NCBI GenBank assembly: GCA_002479655.1
Contig: DLOQ01000065.1
Location: forward strand, 21,531-32,185
Origin: Lachnospiraceae bacterium UBA7480
Lineage (GTDB): Bacteria > Bacillota > Clostridia > Lachnospirales > Lachnospiraceae
DNA length: 10,655 nt
Direction: 5' to 3'
How positions within the stretch are numbered: position 1 is the first letter of the stretch; each line of letters opens with the position of its first letter. The position numbers were made by a program, and so were the translations under genes. A model generated the notes under the pieces. The model was not told the DNA's origin. It made no database searches and saw nothing but the letters and a program-made list of their open reading frames with translations. Shown here one piece after another: positions 1-6,254 of this stretch.

Positions 1-382
1 ACATGATGCGGTGGTTTATGCATCCGTTGATCCGGATGTTGTATCGGATCCGGCTTCTAATCAGATTCTGACGGCGATGAGAACTGGAACAATTACATTA
101 GATTCTTTGGAAAATCCTTCTAATCCTAACCGTTTTTGTGAGGAAGTACTTTCAACATTAGGCTGGAATAATCTGCAATCTGCGACATATCGGGAGATGC
201 TTCATTCTGCCCATGGGAATAATGCTACCATCTATTTTTCTTATAAAGGCACCTTTAATAATCCGATCATCATGTGGATCACGACGACGGATGCCAGCGG
301 AAAAAAGGATACCAGTAAAGCGCCTACTTCGTACAGCAGCGGCACTATAAACGATATCAGAAGCTGTATCCATATTGAATAG
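1..382 (+). CDS. 3' end of an unrecognised gene (5' partial)
   Basis: This reading frame is open from the window edge (codons begin at base 2) to a TAG at 380-382, giving 126 visible residues. The true start lies outside. I do not recognise a family. The visible part has no membrane segment. It is rich in Ser, Thr, Asn and Pro and contains WNNLQ, YFSYKG and MWITTTDASGKK, followed by a polar tail ending in RSCIHIE. This composition would suit the C-terminal part of an exported or surface protein, but that is inference. The GTG at 11 is simply an internal Val codon and should not be taken as a start. The stop is followed by an 18-bp tandem copy of the gene end, which supplies a second in-frame stop. 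The gene converges on the phospholipase C-like gene at 408. Confidence 0.6.
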   Translation, partial: HDAVVYASVDPDVVSDPASNQILTAMRTGTITLDSLENPSNPNRFCEEVLSTLGWNNLQSATYREMLHSAHGNNATIYFSYKGTFNNPIIMWITTTDASGKKDTSKAPTSYSSGTINDIRSCIHIE

Positions 383-400
383 AATATCCACATTGAGTAG
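367..400 (+). repeat. Imperfect 18-bp tandem duplication of a gene end
   Basis: The 16 bases at 367-382 (TATCCATATTGAATAG, which include the stop codon) are repeated at 385-400 as TATCCACATTGAGTAG, a 14/16 match with period 18. Read in frame, the second copy encodes NIHIE followed by another TAG, next to CIHIE-TAG in the first. This is most simply a slippage or tandem duplication of the 3' end. Confidence 0.7.
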
Positions 401-407
401 GATCAGA

Positions 408-1364
408 TTAGGAAGGTATATTGCAGTCCAGCCCGCTGTGGTAAGAGCGGTTGCCAAGACGGTTTAAGAAGGAGTCGGACATGGTCAGCCGGTCATTTGC
501 CAGCAGTCCGTTAAATTCACGCAGGATATCAAGATATTCCGCGCCTGCATTTTCATATAGATCCATATAGCTTTCACAAGAAATCGTGGTCTGATCCCAA
601 GGATTGGACCATTTTTTATGGGAAAGATTCAGGGGATCCCTGAAGAATAAAAGCGTATCACTGGGAACCAGCGTGGATGCCAGCGGATATCCTAAAAAGA
701 TATCTTCCAGCTTGCGCAGCCATGCTTTCTTACGTCCATGCTTATCATGAAGCACATAACATCCAAGGGGCATGGTGTAGAGAGAGCTTTGGATAAATGC
801 GCGCAAGGTTCTTACGGAGGCGTATGTTTTTTTAAAGGTGTAATATAACAGATCCGTGATGACCCTGCACTCGGATTTGGATAAGAGGATCGTGCGCTCC
901 TGATAAAATTCGGATGGTTTCAGACCGGAATAGCGTTCCAGAATCAGCCGGTCGATATCCGATTCCAAAAATACATGTCTGTCGTAATATGCGGCATCAG
1001 GATTTTCTGTATATTTCGTGCGCCCATAGATATACGGGTGCGTATGGACATCCAGAATATAATGTCCTAAGAATCCGGACATATAGGCGATCGCGATTGC
1101 CTTCTCGACAGGCCGGTTTTGAAACATGGATAATCCACGGTACATATTCTGAAAAAACCGGTCCGTCTCTTCCACATGAACAAGCGAGCCAAGATTTTTC
1201 CCTTCGGAAAATCCCGCGATCACAAAATAGAAAAAGATGTCCGGTCCCTGCAGACCGATGGAAAAAACATTAGAATATTTTTTACATATATTTTTAATAT
1301 CAGAATCTTCCAATAACTGTAGATGATTGTTCCCAAAAAAGTAATGCGCGTTAAATCCCGACAT
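408..1364 (-). CDS. Zinc-dependent phospholipase C-like protein (PF00882-like)
   Basis: The 318-residue product resembles the zinc-dependent phospholipase C family, whose members bind metals through His and Asp residues and hydrolyse phospholipid or related phosphodiester bonds. Visible family signatures are an early His (H7 in FNAHYFFG), a GPD motif (G40-P41-D42), the central GHYILDVHTHPY segment (H101, D105, H107, H109) and a DRHVFLESDID segment (H130, E134, D136). I see no signal peptide, so the protein is probably cytoplasmic or exported by an unseen route, unlike the secreted alpha-toxins. The ATG at 1364 lies about 11 bases after AGAGG, and a good extended -10 promoter stands upstream. 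The substrate is unknown. The neighbouring HAD-VOC gene is divergent and shares the promoter region. Confidence 0.82.
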   Translation of the reverse strand: MSGFNAHYFFGNNHLQLLEDSDIKNICKKYSNVFSIGLQGPDIFFYFVIAGFSEGKNLGSLVHVEETDRFFQNMYRGLSMFQNRPVEKAIAIAYMSGFLGHYILDVHTHPYIYGRTKYTENPDAAYYDRHVFLESDIDRLILERYSGLKPSEFYQERTILLSKSECRVITDLLYYTFKKTYASVRTLRAFIQSSLYTMPLGCYVLHDKHGRKKAWLRKLEDIFLGYPLASTLVPSDTLLFFRDPLNLSHKKWSNPWDQTTISCESYMDLYENAGAEYLDILREFNGLLANDRLTMSDSFLNRLGNRSYHSGLDCNIPS

Positions 1365-1422
1365 AACAAACCAAGCCTCTTATATTTTGATCCTATTTAT
1401 CAGTTTAAGCGATATTATCTAA

Positions 1423-1452
1423 ATGATACCACTAATAGTATTTGTTTTACAA
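1423..1452 (-). promoter_or_regulatory. Promoter of the phospholipase C-like gene
   Basis: On the minus strand, TTGTAA (1452-1447), an 18-base spacer and TATCAT (1428-1423) precede the gene. The TGG just before the -10 gives an extended -10 (TGnTATCAT). The -35 touches the -35 of the divergent promoter at 1447. Confidence 0.5.
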
Positions 1453-1470
1453 TCATATTTGTGGTAAAAT
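1442..1470 (+). promoter_or_regulatory. Promoter of the HAD-VOC gene
   Basis: TTGTTT (1442-1447), a 17-base spacer and TAAAAT (1465-1470) with TGG ahead of it form an extended -10 promoter. A 6-bp inverted repeat, TTTTAC (1445-1450) and GTAAAA (1464-1469), lies across it and might bind a regulator. Confidence 0.5.
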
Positions 1471-1516
1471 TTTTGTTAAATGCTTTTTCAGATTTCAGAA
1501 AGGAATGATTATCAGT

Positions 1517-2572
1517 ATGATCAGGAACGTGGTATTTGATATTGGGATGGTTCTGGTGAATTTCCGGTATCGGGAATATATGGAGGATCTGGGATTTTCT
1601 AAGGAGATAACGGATATTTTCAGTAAAAATATTGTCGAAAATATGCTTTGGGGGGATCTGGATCTTGGCGTCCGGCCTGCGGAAGAGGTCATCCGTGATA
1701 TGAAAGACAGCGTCTCCCAATATCCCGTGGAGGCGGATGCCTTTTTTGAACAGATCAATGATATTGTGGAATCTTTCCCTTATGCGCTGCCATGGATCCG
1801 GGAACTTAAGCGGGAAGGCTATCAGGTCTATCTTTTGTCCAATTATCCGAAAGATCTGTTCGCGATGCATGCAAAGGGGAAATTTACCTTTGCGGATGCT
1901 GTAGACGGCAGGATCGTATCGGGATATGTGAAGATGGTCAAGCCGGATCCGGAGATCTATAAGCTTCTGTGTATGACGTATGATCTGAAGCCGGAGGAAT
2001 GCGTCTTTTTGGATGATCGGGAAGATAACATTAAAAGCGCGCGTGCGCTTGGATTTCACACGGTGCGTTTTCAAAATTATGAACAGGCGAGAGCGGAGCT
2101 GGAGGTGTTATTGCAGGAAAGCGGCAGTCAGAGCGGACACAAGATGCAAGCGGAGTCGAAGATGTTCAGCATAGATCATTATGCCATCAGCGTCAGCAAT
2201 ATCGAAAAGAGCATGGGATTTTATGAGAAGCTGGGATTTCAGACGGTAAAGGATTATCAGGCGGAAGACGGAAGCGTCAGGATCGTGCAGATGGAAAAGG
2301 ACGGCTTTCTTTTGGAGATGTTCTGTTATCCAGACAGCGAGGCGACGCCGGATTTTGTGGAAACGCTGAATACGGATCTCCACGTCAATGGAGCAAAGCA
2401 TATGGCGCTTGCCGTAGCGGATCCCGAAAGGGCAGCAGAATATTTATTAAAAGAAGGATTGATTGGAGAGATGCCCGTCATCAAGGAAGGGCGTCTGGGG
2501 CGGCCGTATTTTTTCATAAAGGATCCTGACGGGATCTTTGTGGAGATCATCACGCAGCGGGGAGCTTCCTGA
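1517..2572 (+). CDS. HAD-family phosphatase fused to a VOC (glyoxalase-fold) domain
   Basis: The protein has 351 residues and two domains. Residues 1-200 are a HAD hydrolase of the YihX-like, sugar-phosphate-phosphatase type. They show motif I FDIGMVL (nucleophile D8), motif II LLSNYP (S108, N109), motif III VKPDP (K142) and motif IV FLDDRED (D166, D167). As in YihX-type proteins, motif I reads DxG rather than DxD. After a Ser/Gln/Gly-rich linker (about 200-215), residues 216-346 form a complete VOC domain with the usual four metal positions: H221, E267, H295 and E343. The frame runs on upstream to 1442, but MIRNVVFDIG is the usual beginning of HAD proteins, so I chose ATG 1517. It follows AGAAAGGA at 1497-1504 by 12 bases; the ATG at 1505 abuts that site. 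Substrate unknown. An internal ATG at 2162 could yield the VOC part alone. Confidence 0.9.
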   Translation: MIRNVVFDIGMVLVNFRYREYMEDLGFSKEITDIFSKNIVENMLWGDLDLGVRPAEEVIRDMKDSVSQYPVEADAFFEQINDIVESFPYALPWIRELKREGYQVYLLSNYPKDLFAMHAKGKFTFADAVDGRIVSGYVKMVKPDPEIYKLLCMTYDLKPEECVFLDDREDNIKSARALGFHTVRFQNYEQARAELEVLLQESGSQSGHKMQAESKMFSIDHYAISVSNIEKSMGFYEKLGFQTVKDYQAEDGSVRIVQMEKDGFLLEMFCYPDSEATPDFVETLNTDLHVNGAKHMALAVADPERAAEYLLKEGLIGEMPVIKEGRLGRPYFFIKDPDGIFVEIITQRGAS

Positions 2573-3442
2573 TTAAACAGGTTCCTCTTTTGCGGCTTTT
2601 ATGGCGAGTTCTTTGGCATTGCGTTTTGTAAGATAATGTTGTTCCATGCAGATATCGAGCCATTCCAAATGGGATGTGATATCATCAATATTTAACCCTA
2701 ATTCTTTCCTGCGATTTACAAGTGAAGGAAAGACGGATTCTCCATACGCTGTAGTCGACACTTGTACTGCACGGTAAAATTGTAACAGCCGGATCTCTTT
2801 CTCCTCATATCGTTTCAACTTTTGTGTACGAAGGTCTAAAAAGTCTTCGTAAGATTGAACTACGGATAATTCCGGCAGGACATATTTGTCAAAATCTTCA
2901 CCTATCTGACTGCAGATATCTTCTATGGGGGTATCTGTGGGAAGATAGTCTTTATAACCGTCGATTTGATACCAGTCTCCCCAATAATATGGCGAAAGCA
3001 GTCCACAGTATGGCAGAAAATTAAAAGACTTCAGTTCGGTTGTAAACTGATTGTACATCCATTGATTAGAAAGTTTTTCTTTGATTTTATCTTTTTTGGA
3101 AGCGCTTATATGAAAACAAAAATGGGCTCCTGTTACAATATCATTAAAGTGCGAATTCTGTAAATGAATAAAAATATATGCATCTTCTGTTTCACGACGC
3201 CAGTCTGAGCCGCCTGTGGAAAAACCATATTTTTTAAGCAGCGGTTTTATAACCTGTTTTATCAGGATGTCTCTTTTTTCCGTAGGTTTCATGCTTACTT
3301 CATCTTTCAGCTTCTTCTGGTAGTTAAAAATATCATCCTCTGTAATATTCAGTTCCCGCAAAAAACCGCTTTTATCATAAGGTAGATTTTGGGGCATAGA
3401 TGCTAAATCAAAGTAACGTTTTACCCGTTCTTCTATTGTCAT
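2573..3442 (-). CDS. DUF4304-like protein of unknown function
   Basis: This 289-residue protein contains a stretch resembling DUF4304, roughly residues 55-195: KRDILIKQVIKPLLKKYGF, then SDWRRETEDAYIFIHLQNS, then GAHFCFHIS. The assignment is from memory of the family. No enzymatic motif, signal peptide or membrane helix is seen. Residues 200-289 are charged and helical and end in AKELAIKAAKEEPV. The start at 3442 is well supported by GGAGGA a few bases upstream. The gene lies 65 bp downstream of the licD-like gene on the same strand with no terminator between, so the two are probably cotranscribed. Its stop codon directly abuts the stop of the convergent HAD-VOC gene. Codons 261-285 recur as a decayed copy upstream of licD at 4455-4529. 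Confidence 0.7.
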   Translation of the reverse strand: MTIEERVKRYFDLASMPQNLPYDKSGFLRELNITEDDIFNYQKKLKDEVSMKPTEKRDILIKQVIKPLLKKYGFSTGGSDWRRETEDAYIFIHLQNSHFNDIVTGAHFCFHISASKKDKIKEKLSNQWMYNQFTTELKSFNFLPYCGLLSPYYWGDWYQIDGYKDYLPTDTPIEDICSQIGEDFDKYVLPELSVVQSYEDFLDLRTQKLKRYEEKEIRLLQFYRAVQVSTTAYGESVFPSLVNRRKELGLNIDDITSHLEWLDICMEQHYLTKRNAKELAIKAAKEEPV

Positions 3443-3507
3443 TTCTTATTCCTCCGTCGAATTGATCTGCGCTAAGCGCGGCTGATACGCTCAATAAAGA
3501 GGAAAGA

Positions 3508-4419
3508 TCATGAGAGACCCAGCATCGCTCTCAGCCGTTCAGGATCCATTTTTTGCATAAATTCCTTGTAGGAGATATCCGGATCTAAGATGATATTTTC
3601 ATGATCGGAACCGCCTTGGATCATCTGATGATAATCCCCGTAAAGAGTCGTCAAGATCTTGTCGTATTCCGCCGGAACGGGGATCTTGATATTTTCAAAA
3701 GGGAGATATTCTATCTTCTGAAACCATTCCCTTTTAAGCGGCGGTTCGGAACTGTTTGCTATGATATAAGCGATAAAATTGACCCATTCGGATTTTCCGA
3801 AATGGGAAAGACAAAATGATTCAAATGTTTTAAATCTTAACCGAATATCCATATTTAATATATCTGAAAGCATATCCCGATCAAGGATGAATCTTTCGCC
3901 CTGCTGCATACGTTCATATAATCTCTGCGGTTCGACGATGGCGCGCCAGATAAGCGACTGGATCTTGCTGACGGTATTCATGGCAGGGGATCCGTCCGGT
4001 GCATCATCCAATGGAAAAATATCAATAAAGATGCCTTGATTTAGTTCAGGATCATCAAATTCGATCGCGGTTGTCCGACTGTCCCTGATCTTGGAAAGCG
4101 TCCAGAGCATATTATCATTATAAGAAGATTGGAAGAAATACGGATCGGAAAATTCCTGTGGTGCGATTGCCTGAAATTTCTCATATTCATTCCGCAACAT
4201 TACAATATCTATATCATCATCCCATGGAATAAAGCCCTGATGGCGTACTGCGCCCAGAAGGGTTCCAAAAAAAGCAAAATAGGTCAGATGATGCTTTTGG
4301 CATACCTGATCGAATTTTTCCAGGATGGCAAGCTCTACAGCCCATACTTTTTTCATTTTTTCCGTTACCGTAAAGCCGCAGCGGGTCTCTTCCTGATAAA
4401 ATGATGGATCAAAATGCAT
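3508..4419 (-). CDS. LicD-family phosphotransferase/nucleotidyltransferase
   Basis: The protein belongs to the LicD family (PF04991), enzymes related to nucleotidyltransferases that attach phosphocholine or similar phospho-groups to cell-surface glycans. Residues 47-75 carry the hallmark: YFAFFGTLLGAVRHQGF, then IPWDDDIDIVM, with the acidic cluster D67, D68, D69 and D71. A later FIDIFPLDDAP segment is also typical. The open frame reaches back to 4518, but I place the start at ATG 4419 (303 residues). It is preceded by GAGG with an 8-base gap, and the extra 33 codons fall inside a decayed copy of another gene read in a different frame. The protein is cytoplasmic by sequence. The acceptor glycan cannot be told: no teichoic-acid or polysaccharide cluster is next to it. 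The DUF4304-like gene follows on the same strand. Confidence 0.9.
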   Translation of the reverse strand: MHFDPSFYQEETRCGFTVTEKMKKVWAVELAILEKFDQVCQKHHLTYFAFFGTLLGAVRHQGFIPWDDDIDIVMLRNEYEKFQAIAPQEFSDPYFFQSSYNDNMLWTLSKIRDSRTTAIEFDDPELNQGIFIDIFPLDDAPDGSPAMNTVSKIQSLIWRAIVEPQRLYERMQQGERFILDRDMLSDILNMDIRLRFKTFESFCLSHFGKSEWVNFIAYIIANSSEPPLKREWFQKIEYLPFENIKIPVPAEYDKILTTLYGDYHQMIQGGSDHENIILDPDISYKEFMQKMDPERLRAMLGLS

Positions 4420-4454
4420 ATCGGATACCTCGGATCCTTTCGTGAAAATATAAA

Positions 4455-4529
4455 TTTTGCTGCTTATATGGCGAGTTTTTTGGCGTTGCATTTTGTAAAA
4501 TGAAGTTGTTTCCTGCATATATCAAGCTA
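4455..4529 (-). pseudogene. Decayed tail fragment of a DUF4304-like gene
   Basis: This 75-nt segment aligns without gaps to 2588-2662, the codons for residues 261-285 of the DUF4304-like gene, with 62 of 75 bases identical. Read in the matching frame it gives stop-LDICRKQLHFTKCNAKKLAI-stop-AAK, against WLDICMEQHYLTKRNAKELAIKAAK in the intact gene. Two in-frame stops (TAG and TAA) show it is no longer coding. It is in the same orientation as the intact gene, 1,867 bp away. It ends at the T-run of the tRNA-Pro terminator on one side and fades out before the licD ribosome binding site on the other. Confidence 0.8.
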
Positions 4530-4560
4530 AAAAACATGGACTCCCAAGGAGATCCATGTT
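4529..4560 (-). terminator. Rho-independent terminator of tRNA-Pro
   Basis: On the minus strand, AACATGGA (4560-4553) pairs with TCCATGTT (4540-4533). A one-base bulge separates this from an inner CTCC/GGAG stem with a TTG loop. A run of six T follows at 4534-4529. It sits 9 bases after the 3' end of the tRNA. Confidence 0.88.
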
Positions 4561-4568
4561 TATATCAA

Positions 4569-4642
4569 TCGTCGCGACAAGATTCGAACTTGCGACCTCT
4601 GCGTCCCGAACGCAGCGCTCTACCAAACTGAGCCACGCGACG
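4569..4642 (-). tRNA. tRNA-Pro (anticodon CGG)
   Basis: The 74-nt cloverleaf is complete: acceptor CGTCGCG/CGCGACG, D arm GCTC/GAGC with loop AGTTTGGTA, anticodon stem CTGCG/CGCAG with loop TTCGGGA (anticodon CGG, reading CCG), T arm GCAAG/CTTGT with loop TTCGAAT, and discriminator A. CCA is not encoded. The gene has its own consensus promoter and terminator. Confidence 0.96.
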
Positions 4643-4674
4643 TAAAAACATATTAAAAATAACACACATGAATG

Positions 4675-4703
4675 ATAATACAATAAATTGAACGGATTGT
4701 CAA
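4675..4703 (-). promoter_or_regulatory. Promoter of tRNA-Pro
   Basis: TTGACA (4703-4698), a 17-base spacer and TATTAT (4680-4675) on the minus strand lie about 33 bases before the tRNA. The -35 is a full consensus and the -10 matches 5 of 6. Confidence 0.85.
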
Positions 4704-4730
4704 ATCATTTGCCAAACTTTATAAAATGGT

Positions 4731-5300
4731 TTAATTATAATTTTTATTGCCGCATAATTTTACACAATAGTCTGTAATATCATTGATACTGTCGTTCATG
4801 CCGCCTTCCAGCCAGTTCAGTATGATCTTAAAAAACGCGCCTTCAAATGCAAGATTTTCGTAATGCTCCTGTCTGGTGGCAGGGGGATTTATCATCTCAA
4901 TCAATGAACTGGCATCAAAAATACGTCGGATGGCTGTATTGGATTGAAGGAGAAGCAGAAGGATCTTGGCATTGTCCTGTACGGATGTAAAGATGCCATA
5001 ATACCATCCCTTGTCATTACTGTGGGCGCGAAATTCCGATATCGTCAGGGCAAGTGTGTGGATGATCTCATTGCTCAGTTCCTTCAGTATATCCTCTTTT
5101 GTTTTGTAATTGCGGTAAAAAGCAGTCCTTGATACCCCGGATTGAAGTACCAGCTCAGTAATGGTGATCTTGTTAAATGGCTTGGTCGCCATAATATTAA
5201 TCAATGCAGTCTGCAGACATTCTTTTGTCAGCTGATTAGATTCTTCGTTGGACATCCGCTTGATTTTACGCTTTTCGAGTTCGGTGGTTAGGATATTCAT
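4731..5300 (-). CDS. TetR/AcrR-family transcriptional regulator
   Basis: The 189-residue product has a TetR-type N-terminal DNA-binding domain. Residues 23-72 contain ALINIMATKPFNKITITEL followed by VLQSGVSRTAFYRNYKTKEDIL, the helix-turn-helix lying at about 45-64. The C-terminal two-thirds is a helical ligand and dimer domain ending with FEGAFFKIILNWLEGGM, like many Firmicutes TetR proteins; the ligand is unknown. The ATG at 5300 follows AAAGGAAG by about 8 bases, and a later Met16 lacks such a site. A strong promoter lies at 5324-5353. The gene is divergent from the membrane protein gene at 5599, whose promoter carries a TetR-like palindrome. Local control of that gene, and possibly of itself, is therefore the simplest reading. 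Confidence 0.92.
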   Translation of the reverse strand: MNILTTELEKRKIKRMSNEESNQLTKECLQTALINIMATKPFNKITITELVLQSGVSRTAFYRNYKTKEDILKELSNEIIHTLALTISEFRAHSNDKGWYYGIFTSVQDNAKILLLLLQSNTAIRRIFDASSLIEMINPPATRQEHYENLAFEGAFFKIILNWLEGGMNDSINDITDYCVKLCGNKNYN

Positions 5301-5323
5301 GATCTGGACTTCCTTTCATGTAC

Positions 5324-5353
5324 ATTATACCTCTTTTTTGGCAATGGTGTAAA
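5324..5353 (-). promoter_or_regulatory. Promoter of the TetR-family gene
   Basis: On the minus strand, TTTACA (5353-5348), an 18-base spacer and a perfect TATAAT (5329-5324) precede the gene. TGTACAT occurs just after the -10 (5319-5325) and again at 5370-5376. Confidence 0.7.
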
Positions 5354-5417
5354 TTAAAAGTAAAAATTTTGTACATAATAAGCATCAGGACACAAAAAAT
5401 TCAAAAATATTTTCGGT

Positions 5418-5445
5418 GTTACATTTGTAACGTCGATACAAATGT
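5418..5445. promoter_or_regulatory. Candidate TetR operator: nested palindromes
   Basis: GTTACA-TT-TGTAAC (5418-5431) is a 14-bp palindrome of the kind TetR-family repressors often bind. A second inverted repeat overlaps it: ACATTTGT (5421-5428) and ACAAATGT (5438-5445). Both cover the -35 and spacer of the plus-strand promoter of the membrane protein gene. Binding by the adjacent TetR protein is inferred from position. Confidence 0.5.
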
Positions 5446-5453
5446 GCTATTAT
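5425..5453 (+). promoter_or_regulatory. Promoter of the PF06541-type membrane protein gene
   Basis: TTGTAA (5425-5430), a 17-base spacer and TATTAT (5448-5453) form a fair sigma-A promoter. Transcription would begin near 5460 and leave a leader of about 140 nt before the start codon. Confidence 0.5.
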
Positions 5454-5504
5454 TTAGTTATAAAAGAAAAGAAAGCACAAAGGAATGTTTTGGCTGTGTA
5501 CGTT

Positions 5505-5582
5505 GTGCGTAATATCGTATATATTGCGTACCTGTTGGAATAAATAATGGAGAGTCCCGTAATTGTCTATAAGAGTATTACG
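5505..5582 (+). promoter_or_regulatory. Two hairpins in the leader of the membrane protein gene
   Basis: GTGCGTAATAT (5505-5515) can pair with ATATTGCGTAC (5521-5531) over 11 bp with two G-U pairs and a 5-base loop. CGTAAT (5558-5563) can pair with ATTACG (5577-5582), ending just before the ribosome binding site at 5585. No U-run follows the first hairpin, so it does not look like a terminator. I do not recognise a riboswitch class. Confidence 0.4.
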
Positions 5583-5598
5583 AGAAAGGAGTGATCAT

Positions 5599-6249
5599 AT
5601 GAATATAGGATCTAATATGGAAACACTGATTTATGTATATGGCATCATGATTGCCGTCGTTGCATTTTTAGGATATATTACGGAAAATACGTGGCTGGCA
5701 ATCACAAAAGGATATATTGATAATAGGAACATGAACGCGCCGTTTTTGCTGGGATACGGTTTAATGGTCCTGGCGATCTATTTCTTATTTGGCACGCCGC
5801 AGAAGCTGGCGGATTGGGGGATCATGCGCTGTATTCCGGATGGGACAGCGTCTTACCTGTTTTATTATGCGCTTTCTTTTGTGTTGGTAAGCGTGGGGGA
5901 GATCCTGCTTGGGACGCTGGTAGAAAAAGTATGCGGCATCGAATACTGGAATTATGAGTGGATCCCATTACATCTGACAAAATATACTTCCGTGCCGACG
6001 AGCATAATGTTTGCGGGGATCATCACATTCTTTATGAGCAACCTTTTTGATCCGATCATGCAAAGCGTGCTTCAGATGAAGCCGCAATGCATAAAAGTGA
6101 TCAGCATTGCGCTGACCACTTTGCTGGTATGTGATTTTATTGCGAGTTTCTATAAGATGTATCAGAAACAGGATTTTAATAACATCTGGAAATATGAACT
6201 GCATCATACGCAAAACAAGGATCAGGCAGCTTCCACCTATCGGGAGTGA
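5599..6249 (+). CDS. Five-helix membrane protein, PF06541 (putative CmpB-type ABC permease) family
   Basis: The 216-residue protein has five likely membrane helices near residues 9-27, 47-65, 84-105, 132-150 and 166-184. It shows the pattern of the family annotated as putative ABC transporter permease (PF06541): GYITENTWLAITKG after helix 1, NAPFLLGYG at helix 2, and GEILLGTLVEKVCGIEYWNYEWIPLHL after helix 3. The transporter label is historical; no ATPase or binding protein is nearby, and the function is unknown. The start at ATG 5599 follows AAAGGAG with a 7-base gap. An upstream in-frame ATG at 5563 lacks such a site and lies inside a leader hairpin. Position and palindromes suggest control by the divergent TetR-family gene. 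It converges on the clostripain-like gene with a 5-bp gap. Confidence 0.85.
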   Translation: MNIGSNMETLIYVYGIMIAVVAFLGYITENTWLAITKGYIDNRNMNAPFLLGYGLMVLAIYFLFGTPQKLADWGIMRCIPDGTASYLFYYALSFVLVSVGEILLGTLVEKVCGIEYWNYEWIPLHLTKYTSVPTSIMFAGIITFFMSNLFDPIMQSVLQMKPQCIKVISIALTTLLVCDFIASFYKMYQKQDFNNIWKYELHHTQNKDQAASTYRE

Positions 6250-6254
6250 TAAGC

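Noticed and set aside
1442..1516. Longer HAD-VOC frame beginning at TTG 1442
   Set aside because: It begins in the -35 of the promoter and would add residues unlike any HAD start; MIRNVVFDIG at 1517 fits the family.
1415..2074. 219-codon minus-strand frame opposite the HAD domain
   Set aside because: It is a shadow of the HAD-VOC gene: no ribosome binding site, no family, His/Ile/Arg-rich composition typical of antisense frames.
3465..3485. Small GCGC-TAA-GCGC hairpin between licD and the DUF4304-like gene
   Set aside because: It has no T-run on either strand and a short stem; it is more likely incidental in a cotranscribed spacer.
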